Positions 16,398-24,691 of a stretch of 64,000 nt of DNA are shown one piece after another. Origin of the DNA: Nonomuraea roseoviolacea subsp. carminata (GTDB lineage Bacteria > Actinomycetota > Actinomycetes > Streptosporangiales > Streptosporangiaceae); NCBI RefSeq assembly GCF_024172185.1, contig NZ_JAMZEC010000001.1:6727001-6791000 (forward strand), read 5' to 3'. A program made the position numbers and the translations under genes. The notes under the pieces were generated by a model. That model searched no databases. It was not told where the DNA came from and was given only the letters and a program-made list of their open reading frames with translations. Numbering within the stretch: position 1 is the stretch's first letter; every line of letters starts with the position of its first letter.

Positions 16398-18155
16398 ATG
16401 CGCAAGCGGACGCCGATCCTCGTCCCGCTCCTGGCGGCGGCGACTCTGACCGCCGCCGCGTGCTCCGGCGGCGGTCCCACCGTGGGCCCGACGGCAGCCC
16501 CTCCGGGTCCCCAGGGGACGAGCGGGCCGAACCCCGGAGCGCTGCCCCGCAACGAGACCCTCTACACCACCGGCACCCAGTGGGGGCCGCCCGCCAACTT
16601 CAACCCCATCCGCGAGTGGGACTCCGCGACCGGCACCAAGGGCCTGGTCTACGAGACCCTGTTCCACTACGACCCCAATGCCGCCAAGCTCGTCCCGTGG
16701 CTGGCCGAGAGCGGCTCCTGGACCAGCCCCACCGTGTACGAGGCCAGGCTGCGCGCCGGCGTGAAGTGGTCCGACGGCAAGCCGCTGACGGCCAAGGACG
16801 TCACCTTCTCCTTCGGGCTCGGCAAGATGGCGACCAGCCCCTACCACCACCTGTGGGACTGGCTGAAGAGCGCCGACGCCGTGGACGAGCGGACCGTGCG
16901 CTTCACCTTCACCACCGCCAACTACCAGGAGTGGGACTTCAACCTCTACAGCCGCTCGATCGTGCCCGAGCACCTGTGGTCCGGCCGGTCGGAGGAGGAC
17001 GTGCTCAACGGCGTCAACGACAGGCCCGTCGGCACCGGCGCCTACACCTACCAGAGCCACGACCAGGACCGCGTCGTCTGGAAACGGCGCGACGACTGGT
17101 GGGGCAAGAGCGCGCTCGGGGTCGAGCCGAAGCCCCGCTACATCGTGGACGTGGCCACCCCCGGCAACGAGGTGGCCATGGGCATGCTGCTGCAGAAGGG
17201 CCTCGACCTGAGCAACAACTTCCTGCCCGGCGTCGCCAACCTGGTCAAGGGCAACTTCGGCATCGTGTCCTACTACGACCAGCCGCCGTACATGCTGTCG
17301 GCCAACACCGCCTGGCTGGTGCCCAACACCCGTAAGAAGCCGATGGACGACCCGGCCTTCCGCAAGGCGCTCGCCTCGTCCGTCGACACCAAGAAGATCG
17401 TCGAGGGCGTGTACGGCAACCTGGTCAAGGCGGCCGGCCCGACCGGGCTGCTGCCGCAGTGGGAGCAGTTCGTCGACCAGGCGGTGGTGGCCCGCGCCGG
17501 CTTCGCCTTCGACACCGCCAAGGCCAGGAAGACGCTCGCCGACGCCGGCTACCGCGACCGCGACGGCGACGGGCTCGTGGAGGACAAGGACGGCGCCAAG
17601 ATCAAGCTGACCCTCATCGTGCCCACCGGCTGGACCGACTGGATGGAGGCCGCCCGCACCATCGCGGCCGGCGCCAAGGCCGCCGGCATCGACGTCACCC
17701 CCGACTTCCCCGACTTCAACGCCCTCATCGAGAAGCGCGGCAAGGGCGACTTCGACCTGCTGCTCAACAACGAGCGGCAACTGTCCAACACGCCCTGGAC
17801 CTACTACGACTACCTCTTCCAGCTCCCCGTCCAGAAGACGCAGAACACCGTCAACTTCGGCCGCTACGAGAACAAGCGGGCCTGGCAGCTCGTCCAGCGG
17901 CTCGACCAGGTCAGGACCGACGACACGGCGGGCATGAAGGCGATCATCTCCCAGCTCCAGCAGATCCATCTGGACGAGATGCCGGTCATCCCGCTCTGGT
18001 ACAACGGCCTGTGGGCGCAGTCCAGCGTCAGCGTGTGGAAGAACTGGCCGTCGGCCAAGCCGGGCGCCCCCAAGTCGGCGCCCGCCATGTGGCGCAACTG
18101 GATGGAGCTCGGCGGCTTCGAGACCCTCACCCAGATCCAGCCCGCAGCCTCCTAA
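16398..18155 (+). CDS. ABC transporter substrate-binding lipoprotein, family 5 (oligosaccharide/peptide type)
   Basis: The 585-residue protein has a lipoprotein signal peptide (PLLAAATLTAAAC, Cys22) and a long family 5 (DppA/OppA-like) fold: YETLFHYDPNAAKLVPWLAE, LRAGVKWSDGKPLTAKDVTF, and DADGDGL-like DRDGDGLVEDKDGAKIKLTL. Family 5 proteins bind peptides, but actinobacterial and thermophile members bind cello- or manno-oligosaccharides. With a beta-mannosidase as last gene of the operon and a CebR-like operator in front, an oligosaccharide ligand is more likely (inference). AAGGAGA precedes the ATG. Confidence 0.87.
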   Translation: MRKRTPILVPLLAAATLTAAACSGGGPTVGPTAAPPGPQGTSGPNPGALPRNETLYTTGTQWGPPANFNPIREWDSATGTKGLVYETLFHYDPNAAKLVPWLAESGSWTSPTVYEARLRAGVKWSDGKPLTAKDVTFSFGLGKMATSPYHHLWDWLKSADAVDERTVRFTFTTANYQEWDFNLYSRSIVPEHLWSGRSEEDVLNGVNDRPVGTGAYTYQSHDQDRVVWKRRDDWWGKSALGVEPKPRYIVDVATPGNEVAMGMLLQKGLDLSNNFLPGVANLVKGNFGIVSYYDQPPYMLSANTAWLVPNTRKKPMDDPAFRKALASSVDTKKIVEGVYGNLVKAAGPTGLLPQWEQFVDQAVVARAGFAFDTAKARKTLADAGYRDRDGDGLVEDKDGAKIKLTLIVPTGWTDWMEAARTIAAGAKAAGIDVTPDFPDFNALIEKRGKGDFDLLLNNERQLSNTPWTYYDYLFQLPVQKTQNTVNFGRYENKRAWQLVQRLDQVRTDDTAGMKAIISQLQQIHLDEMPVIPLWYNGLWAQSSVSVWKNWPSAKPGAPKSAPAMWRNWMELGGFETLTQIQPAAS

Positions 18156-18170
18156 CGCCGGAGCCCTCAC

Positions 18171-19166
18171 GTGCGTCGTTACTTCGGCAGGAAACTGCTC
18201 GTCTACGCCCTGACCTTCGTGGTCGCCGTCACCGTCAACTGGATGATCCCGCGCTTCATGCCGGGCGACCCCGTCGCCGGCATGGTGGCCCGGGCCGGCG
18301 TCTCCCAGCCCGCCGCCGCCGAGGCCATGCGGGCCTACTACACGAACCTGTTCGGCCTCGACCGGCCGCTGTGGCAGCAGTACGCGAGCTTCTGGGGCAC
18401 GCTGCTGCGGGGCGACTTCGGCATCAGCATCTGGCTGTTCCCCACCCCGGTCAGCACGGTCATCCTGCGCGCCGTGCCGTACACGCTCGCGCTCATGGTG
18501 CCGGCCGTGCTGCTGAGCTGGGTCGCCGGCAACCGGCTCGGCGCGTTCGCGGCGCGGCGCCGGCTGCTCGACAACACCGTCCTGCCCCTCGGGTACGTCC
18601 TGACCGCCACGCCGTACATGTGGCTGGCCGTGATCCTCGCCTGGGGGCTGGGCGTCGTGGCCGGCTGGTTCCCCGTGGCCGGCGGCTACAGCTTCTCCCT
18701 GCAGCCCTCCCTCACCGCCGGCTTCCTGCTCGACCTGCTGCACCACTGGGTGCTGCCGTTCCTGTCGCTGTTCCTGGTCGCGCTCGGCGGCTGGGCCATC
18801 GGCATGCGCAACATGATCATCTATGAGCTGGAGTCGGACTACGCGTCCTACCTGGCCGCGCTCGGCGCGCCCGCCCGGCTGATCCGCCGCTACGCCTTCC
18901 GCAACGCCCTGCTGCCGCAGATCACCGGGCTGGCCCTGCAGCTCGGTGTACTGGTGGCCGGCGCGCTCGTCACCGAGATCGTCTTCTCCTATCCCGGCCT
19001 GGGCAGCCTCATCCTCAAGGCCATCCAGAACCAGGACTTCTTCCTCCTCCAGGGCACGTTCATGTTCATCGTGATCGGGGTGCTCGTGGCCAACTTCGTC
19101 ATCGACCTCGTGTACGTCGTCGTCGATCCCCGTACCCGGGCCGGAATGGCGGGGGCGCGGGGATGA
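18171..19166 (+). CDS. ABC transporter permease (DppB/OppB type)
   Basis: The 331-residue protein has an N-terminal membrane helix (FGRKLLVYALTFVVAVTVNW), the OppB-type hydrophilic loop and the EAA-region YASYLAALGAPARLIRRYAF with downstream RNALLPQITGLALQLG. It starts with GTG 15 bp after the binding-protein gene. It is one half of the membrane channel of the family 5 importer. Confidence 0.88.
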   Translation: MRRYFGRKLLVYALTFVVAVTVNWMIPRFMPGDPVAGMVARAGVSQPAAAEAMRAYYTNLFGLDRPLWQQYASFWGTLLRGDFGISIWLFPTPVSTVILRAVPYTLALMVPAVLLSWVAGNRLGAFAARRRLLDNTVLPLGYVLTATPYMWLAVILAWGLGVVAGWFPVAGGYSFSLQPSLTAGFLLDLLHHWVLPFLSLFLVALGGWAIGMRNMIIYELESDYASYLAALGAPARLIRRYAFRNALLPQITGLALQLGVLVAGALVTEIVFSYPGLGSLILKAIQNQDFFLLQGTFMFIVIGVLVANFVIDLVYVVVDPRTRAGMAGARG

Positions 19167-20050
19167 CGGCGGCCCTCACCGAGACCCGGCCCGAGCCGCG
19201 CGCGGTGCGGCGCGAGGCCCTGCACTTCGCCGTGCGCAACGGCAAGCTGGTCACCGGCTTCGCCGTCGTGCTGGTCCTGCTGCTGACCGGCCTGCTCGGG
19301 CCGCTGCTGCTCGGCTCGGCCCCGCCCAACGAGTACGTCGCCGCGCCCATGCTGCCGCCGTCGGCCGAGCACTGGTTCGGCACCACGACCTTCGGCCAGG
19401 ACGTCTTCACCCAGTTCGTCCACGGCCTGCGCACCACGTTCGCCGTCGGCGCGCTCGGCGGCGGCATCGCCGCGCTGATCGCGATGGTGGTCGGCTTCGC
19501 CGCCGGCTACCGGGGCGGGCTGCTGGACGAGGCGCTGACCATGCTCACCAACGTCATCCTCGTCATCCCGACCCTGGCGGTGCTGCTCATCGTCAACGCC
19601 TACCTCGGCATCCGGGGCGTCGCCGTGCAGGGCCTGTTCATCGGGCTCACCTCCTGGCCGTGGGCGGCCCGCGCGGTCCGGGCGCAGACGTTCTCGCTGC
19701 GCACCCGCGACTTCGTGGACCTGGCCCGGCTCAGCGGCCTCGGCACGGGGCGGATCATCGCCCGCGAGATCGCGCCCAACATGAGCTCCTACCTGTTCAT
19801 GACGTTCATCCTGCTGTTCGGCGGCTCCGTCCTCATCGCCTCCTCCCTCGACTTCATCGGCCTCGGCCCCACCGAGGGCGTCTCGCTCGGGCTGATGCTG
19901 CAGAACGCCACCCAGTGGAGCGCTCTCCAGCTCGGCCTGTGGTGGTGGTTCGTCCCGCCCGGCGCGGCGATCACCGCCGTCGTCGGCGCCCTGTACGTCG
20001 CCAACGTCGGCCTCGACGAGGTCTTCAACCCGAAGCTGAGGACGACATGA
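19163..20050 (+). CDS. ABC transporter permease (DppC/OppC type)
   Basis: The 295-residue partner permease has the extended N-terminal OppC domain (VTGFAVVLVLLLTGLLGPLL, then the HWFGTTTFGQDVFTQFVHGL signature), and the EAA-like RDFVDLARLSGLGTGRIIAR. The start overlaps the previous stop (ATGA) and its own stop overlaps the next start, giving an uninterrupted coupled operon. Confidence 0.88.
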   Translation: MTAALTETRPEPRAVRREALHFAVRNGKLVTGFAVVLVLLLTGLLGPLLLGSAPPNEYVAAPMLPPSAEHWFGTTTFGQDVFTQFVHGLRTTFAVGALGGGIAALIAMVVGFAAGYRGGLLDEALTMLTNVILVIPTLAVLLIVNAYLGIRGVAVQGLFIGLTSWPWAARAVRAQTFSLRTRDFVDLARLSGLGTGRIIAREIAPNMSSYLFMTFILLFGGSVLIASSLDFIGLGPTEGVSLGLMLQNATQWSALQLGLWWWFVPPGAAITAVVGALYVANVGLDEVFNPKLRTT

Positions 20051-20988
20051 GCCTGACGGTCACCGACCTGCGGGTCTCCTACCAGACGCTGCGCGGCGAG
20101 GTGCGGGCGCTCGACGGCGTGTCGTTCACCGTGGCCGACGGCGAGATCCTCGGCCTGGCCGGCGAGTCCGGCTGCGGCAAGACGACGCTCGGCAAGAGCC
20201 TCATCCGGCTGGACGGCCGCATGCGCCACGCCGGAGGCACCGTCGAGCTGGACGGCCGCGAGCTGCCCATCGGCGACGACCGGGCCATGAACGCCTTCCG
20301 CTTCCGCGAGGTCTCGCTCGTGCCGCAGTACTCGATGAGCGCGCTCAACCCGACCCGCAGGATCGGCCGCATGGTGGCCGAGCTGCTACGCTCGCGCGGC
20401 GAGACCCTCGACCGCGCCAAGCTGGAGACGCGCCTCGGCCAGGTCGGGCTGCCGCGCGAGGTGCTCGACCGCTACCCGATCGAGCTGTCCGGCGGCATGA
20501 AGCAGCGCGTGGTCATGGTCGTCTCGACCCTGCTCGACCCGTCGCTGCTGATCGCCGACGAGATCACCTCCGCGCTCGACGTCTCCACCCAGCAGGCGGT
20601 CGCGCGGGCGCTGGCCGGCTTCCGCGACGCCGGCCACGTCAGGAGCATGGTCTTCATCACCCACGACCTCGCCCTCACCGCCCGCATCGCCGACACGATC
20701 ATGGTGATGTACGCGGGGATGCTCGCCGAGAAGGCGCCCGCCAAGACCATGGTCGAGCAGCCGCGCCACCCGTACACCCGCATGCTCGTCGACGCGCTGC
20801 CCGAGGTCGGCGCCCGGCACGCGGGCCGGCGGCTGACCGGCATCGCCGGCAGCCCGCCCGCGCTGCTCGACCCGCCGCCCGGCTGCCGCTTCCGCGAGCG
20901 CTGCCCCCTCGCCGACGACGGCTGCGCCGAGCGGCCGCCCGTCACCGAGGTCGCCCCCGGTCACCACGTCGCCTGCTGGAAGGTCTGA
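20047..20988 (+). CDS. ABC transporter ATP-binding protein (DppD/OppD type)
   Basis: The 313-residue ATPase has Walker A GESGCGKTT, signature LSGGMKQRV and Walker B LIADEITSALD, with the C-terminal oligopeptide-transport extension containing the Cys motif CRFRERCPLADDGC that in this family can bind an iron-sulfur cluster. The Walker B residue after Asp is Glu followed by I rather than the usual P (DEIT instead of DEPT), also in the partner ATPase. It overlaps both neighbours by 1-4 bp. Confidence 0.88.
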   Translation: MSLTVTDLRVSYQTLRGEVRALDGVSFTVADGEILGLAGESGCGKTTLGKSLIRLDGRMRHAGGTVELDGRELPIGDDRAMNAFRFREVSLVPQYSMSALNPTRRIGRMVAELLRSRGETLDRAKLETRLGQVGLPREVLDRYPIELSGGMKQRVVMVVSTLLDPSLLIADEITSALDVSTQQAVARALAGFRDAGHVRSMVFITHDLALTARIADTIMVMYAGMLAEKAPAKTMVEQPRHPYTRMLVDALPEVGARHAGRRLTGIAGSPPALLDPPPGCRFRERCPLADDGCAERPPVTEVAPGHHVACWKV

Positions 20989-21893
20989 TGCTCACCCCCG
21001 ACATGCTGAAACTCGACGACGTCACCAAGACGTACCGCGTCGGCGCCCTCGGCGGGAAGGCGGTGACCGCCGTGGACCGCGTCAGCTTCGACGTCCGGGC
21101 CGGCGAGGTGGTCTCGCTCATCGGCGAGAGCGGCAGCGGCAAGTCCACGATCGGCCGCATGGTCCTCGGCCTCACCCCCGTCACGAGCGGCTCCATCACC
21201 GTCGCCGGCGCCCCCGTCCGCCCCGGCCGCGCCTACTACCGCTCCGTCCAGGGCGTCTTCCAGGACCCGTTCAGCTGCTACAACCCGGTCTTCAAGGCCG
21301 ACCGGGTGTTCCGGCTGATCAAGGAGACGTACCATCCGGGCGTGCCCGAGGACGAGTGGGCCGAGCGGGTCCGCGCGGCCGTGCGCGACGTCCGCCTCAA
21401 CCCCGGGGAGGTCCTCGGCAAGTACCCCCACCAGCTCAGCGGCGGCCAGCTCCAGCGCCTGCTCATCGCCCGCGCGCTGCTGCTGGACCTCAAGCTGCTC
21501 GTCGCCGACGAGATCACCAGCATGCTCGACGCCTCCACCCGCGTCGACGTGCTGAACCTGCTGGCCGACCTCAAGACCCGCGGTCTGGCCGTGCTGTACG
21601 TCACGCACGACCTCGCGCTCGGCACCTACCTCGCCGAGCGGACCGTCGTGCTGTGGCGCGGCACGGTCGTGGAGCGCGGCCCGACCGAGCAGGTGTTCGG
21701 CGACCCGCTGCACCCCTACACCCGCCGGCTGCTGGCGGCCGTGCCCCGGCTGCACGCTCCCTGGGAGGACGCGCCCGAGGTGCGATCCTGCCCCTACCAC
21801 GACGTGGGCGGCACCGGAGGGCTGGCGGAGGCCACGCCGGGGCACTTCGTGGCCTGCGCCCGGCTCAGCGACTGCCGAGGAGACGTTCCTTGA
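20988..21893 (+). CDS. ABC transporter ATP-binding protein (DppF/OppF type)
   Basis: The 301-residue ATPase has Walker A GESGSGKST, signature LSGGQLQRL and Walker B LVADEITSMLD, with a VFQDPFSCYNP Q-loop. It shares one base with the preceding gene's stop. It forms a heterodimer with the DppD-type protein to drive the importer. The gene ends by overlapping the TTG start of the beta-mannosidase. Confidence 0.88.
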   Translation: MLTPDMLKLDDVTKTYRVGALGGKAVTAVDRVSFDVRAGEVVSLIGESGSGKSTIGRMVLGLTPVTSGSITVAGAPVRPGRAYYRSVQGVFQDPFSCYNPVFKADRVFRLIKETYHPGVPEDEWAERVRAAVRDVRLNPGEVLGKYPHQLSGGQLQRLLIARALLLDLKLLVADEITSMLDASTRVDVLNLLADLKTRGLAVLYVTHDLALGTYLAERTVVLWRGTVVERGPTEQVFGDPLHPYTRRLLAAVPRLHAPWEDAPEVRSCPYHDVGGTGGLAEATPGHFVACARLSDCRGDVP

Positions 21894-24316
21894 CCGTGTA
21901 CCACCCGCTGTACCACCCGCTGTCGGACGGCTGGACCCTGCGACCCGCCGTCCCCGCCGTCGTCCCCTCCGCGGTCCTGGACGCCGGAGCGGTGCCCGCG
22001 ACCGTGCCCGGCTGCGTCCACACCGACCTGCTCGCCGCGGGCCTCATCGACGACCCCTACCTCGACGACAACGAGAACCGCCTGGGCTGGATCGGCGACA
22101 CCGCCTGGACCTACGCCACCGCCTTCACCTGGACGCCCGACGGGCACGAGCGCACCGACCTCGTGTGCGAGGGCCTGGACACCGTCGCCACGGTCACGCT
22201 CAACGGCGTCCGCCTCGGGCGCACCGCCAACCAGCACCGCTCCTACCGCTTCCCGGCGCGCCACCTGCTGCGCGAGGGCGACAACACGCTGGAGATCCGC
22301 TTCGACCCGGCCCCCGCGTACGCCGAGGCGTGGCGGGCGGCCCTCGGCGAGCGGCCCGGCGCGTACGCGGCGCCGTACCCGTTCGTGCGCAAGGCGGCCT
22401 GCAACTTCGGCTGGGACTGGGGCCCCGCCCTCGTCACGGCCGGCCTCTGGCGGCCCGCCGGGCTGGAGAGCTGGAGCGGCGCCCGCCTGGCCGAGGTCCG
22501 GCCCGTGGTCCGCGTCGAGGGAGGCCGGGGGGAGGTGGAGGTGCACGTCCGGGTCGAGCGGACGTCGGAGGAGCCGCTGGCGGTGACGGCCGAGGTGGCC
22601 GGGGCGAGCGTCGAGGTGCCGGTCCCCGCCGGGCGGCGCCGCGCGGTCGCCCGCCTGTCGGCGGACGACCCGGCGCTGTGGTGGCCGCGCGGATACGGCG
22701 CCCCGCACCGCCACGACCTGACCGTCCGGCTGCGCGACGCGCGCGGCCGGGCCGCGGGGGAGTGGCGGCGGAAGATCGGCTTCCGGACCGTCGAGCTGGA
22801 GCCCGAGGAGTTCCGGCTGTCGGTCAACGGCGTGCCGGTGTTCGTGCGCGGCGTCAACTGGATCCCCGACGACTGCTTCCCGGCCCGCGTCACCCGCGAC
22901 CGCCTGGCCGCGCGGTTCGCCCAGGCCACCGGGGCCGGCGTCAACCTGCTGCGCGTGTGGGGCGGCGGCCTGTACGAGAGCGAGGACTTCTACGACCTGG
23001 CCGACGAGCTGGGCCTCATGGTCTGGCAGGACTTCCCGTTCGCCTGCGCCGCGTACCCGGAGGAGGAGCCGTTCCGCACGGAGGTGGAGGCCGAGGCCCG
23101 CGAGAACGTCACCCGCCTGGCCCCCCACCCCAGCCTCGTGCTGTGGTGCGGCAACAACGAGAACCTGGAGGGACACGCCGACTGGGGCTGGCCCGAGCGC
23201 CTGGAGGGCCGCACCTGGGGCGCCGGCTTCTACCACGACCTGCTGCCGTCGATCGTCGCCGAGCTCGACCCCACGCGGCCGTACTGGCCGGGCAGCCCCT
23301 ACTCCGGGTCGCCCGAGCTGCCGCCCAACGACCCGGCGAGCGGCACCGTGCACATCTGGGACGTGTGGAACCGCGAGGACTACACCCGCTACGCCGCCTA
23401 CACCCCGCGCTTCGTCGCCGAGTTCGGCTTCCAGGGCCCGGCGGCGTACGCGACCATGCGGCGCGCCGTCAGCGGCGAGCTGGCCCGCGACGCGCCGCTC
23501 GTGCTGCACCACCAGAAGGCCGACGACGGCGACGGCAAGCTGCTGCGCGGCCTCGGCGACCACCTGCCGCGGCCCGCGACGTTCGACGACTGGCACTGGC
23601 TGACCCAGCTCAACCAGGCCCGCGCCGTCACCTACGGCATCGAGCGCTTCCGCGCGCTCGCCCCGCACTGCTCCGGCACGATCCTGTGGCAGCTCAACGA
23701 CTGCTGGCCGGTCACCTCCTGGTCGGCGGTGGACGGCGACGGGCGGCGCAAGCCGCTGTGGTACGCGCTGCGCCGCGCCTACGCCGACCGGCTGCTCGCC
23801 GTGCTGGACGGCGAGGTCGCCGTCGTCAACGACACCGACCGGCCGTGGCGGGGCGAGCTGCTGCTCGTCCGGCACGGGCTCGGCGGCGAGCCGCTGGCCA
23901 AGGAGGGCGTCCCGGTCGACGCGCCGCCCCGGTCGGCGGCCCGGGTCCCGCTGCCCCCGGCCGTCGGCGCTCCGGGCGACCCGCGCCGCGAGCTGCTGGT
24001 CGCCCGGCTGGGCGAGAGCCGGGCCGTGGGCTTCTACGCCGAGGACACCGCCGTGGACTTCCCGCCGGCCGCCTACGAGGCGCGCGCCGAGCCGGTCGCG
24101 GGCGGCTACCGGGTCACGGTGACCGCGCGGACGGTGCTGCGCGACCTGGCGCTGTTCCCCGACCGGCTCGATCCCGCCGCCTCGGTGGACGACATGCTCG
24201 TCACCCTGCTGCCGGGGGAGTCGGCGACGTTCACCGTGGCGACCGGTCAGGAGCTGGATCCTGGCGCCCTGACCGGCCACCCCGTCCTACGGTGCGTCAA
24301 CGAGACTGCGCCCTGA
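21890..24316 (+). CDS. beta-mannosidase, glycoside hydrolase family 2
   Basis: The 808-residue protein has the GH2 plan: sugar-binding jelly-roll N-terminus (VPGCVHTDLLAAGLIDDPYL, DNENRLGWIGDTAWTY), immunoglobulin-like middle and a TIM barrel. The acid/base Glu is E424 in WCGNNEN and the nucleophile E511 in FVAEFGFQG, the arrangement of beta-mannosidases rather than beta-galactosidases. No signal peptide, so it hydrolyses imported manno-oligosaccharides in the cytoplasm. The TTG start overlaps the upstream stop and has GAGGAG 7 bp before it. Its last 30 bp overlap the 3' end of nirD on the other strand. Confidence 0.88.
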   Translation: MTVYHPLYHPLSDGWTLRPAVPAVVPSAVLDAGAVPATVPGCVHTDLLAAGLIDDPYLDDNENRLGWIGDTAWTYATAFTWTPDGHERTDLVCEGLDTVATVTLNGVRLGRTANQHRSYRFPARHLLREGDNTLEIRFDPAPAYAEAWRAALGERPGAYAAPYPFVRKAACNFGWDWGPALVTAGLWRPAGLESWSGARLAEVRPVVRVEGGRGEVEVHVRVERTSEEPLAVTAEVAGASVEVPVPAGRRRAVARLSADDPALWWPRGYGAPHRHDLTVRLRDARGRAAGEWRRKIGFRTVELEPEEFRLSVNGVPVFVRGVNWIPDDCFPARVTRDRLAARFAQATGAGVNLLRVWGGGLYESEDFYDLADELGLMVWQDFPFACAAYPEEEPFRTEVEAEARENVTRLAPHPSLVLWCGNNENLEGHADWGWPERLEGRTWGAGFYHDLLPSIVAELDPTRPYWPGSPYSGSPELPPNDPASGTVHIWDVWNREDYTRYAAYTPRFVAEFGFQGPAAYATMRRAVSGELARDAPLVLHHQKADDGDGKLLRGLGDHLPRPATFDDWHWLTQLNQARAVTYGIERFRALAPHCSGTILWQLNDCWPVTSWSAVDGDGRRKPLWYALRRAYADRLLAVLDGEVAVVNDTDRPWRGELLLVRHGLGGEPLAKEGVPVDAPPRSAARVPLPPAVGAPGDPRRELLVARLGESRAVGFYAEDTAVDFPPAAYEARAEPVAGGYRVTVTARTVLRDLALFPDRLDPAASVDDMLVTLLPGESATFTVATGQELDPGALTGHPVLRCVNETAP

Positions 24317-24691
24317 CGCGTGAACAGGGCCGTCCTGCTCCGGCAGGGCGGCCCGCGCGGCCACCTCCACCCGGCCGTCCACCACCCGCGCCGGATAGGT
24401 CGGCACCGCCGCCCCGGGCTCGTCCAGGCAGGCGCCCGTGACCAGCGAGAACACCTGCTTGTGCAGCGGCGAGGCCACCGTCGGCTCGCCGCCCCGGGTG
24501 CCGACGATGCCTCGGGAGAGCACGTGGGCGCCGCTGAACGGGTCGAGGTTGCCGATCGCGTGCACGGCGCCGTCGAAGGTGCGGAAGACGGCCACCTGCT
24601 CGCCGCCCACCAGGGCGCACACGCCGCGCTCCGGCAGCAGGGCGTGGTAGTCGCACACGGTCGTCCAGGTCGCGGGAAGGGTCATGGTCAT
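24287..24691 (-). CDS. nirD: nitrite reductase small subunit NirD
   Basis: The 134-residue protein has the Rieske-like NirD fold (WTTVCDYHALLPERGVCALV, VAVFRTFDGAVHAIGNLDPF, SPLHKQVFSLVTGACLDEP) but lacks the Cys/His cluster ligands, as expected for NirD. It partners NirB in assimilatory reduction of nitrite to ammonia. Its ATG overlaps the nirB stop by 4 bp. The 3' end runs 30 bp into the convergent beta-mannosidase gene, so the two operons have no spacer between them. Confidence 0.9.
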   Translation of the reverse strand: MTMTLPATWTTVCDYHALLPERGVCALVGGEQVAVFRTFDGAVHAIGNLDPFSGAHVLSRGIVGTRGGEPTVASPLHKQVFSLVTGACLDEPGAAVPTYPARVVDGRVEVAARAALPEQDGPVHASGRSLVDAP

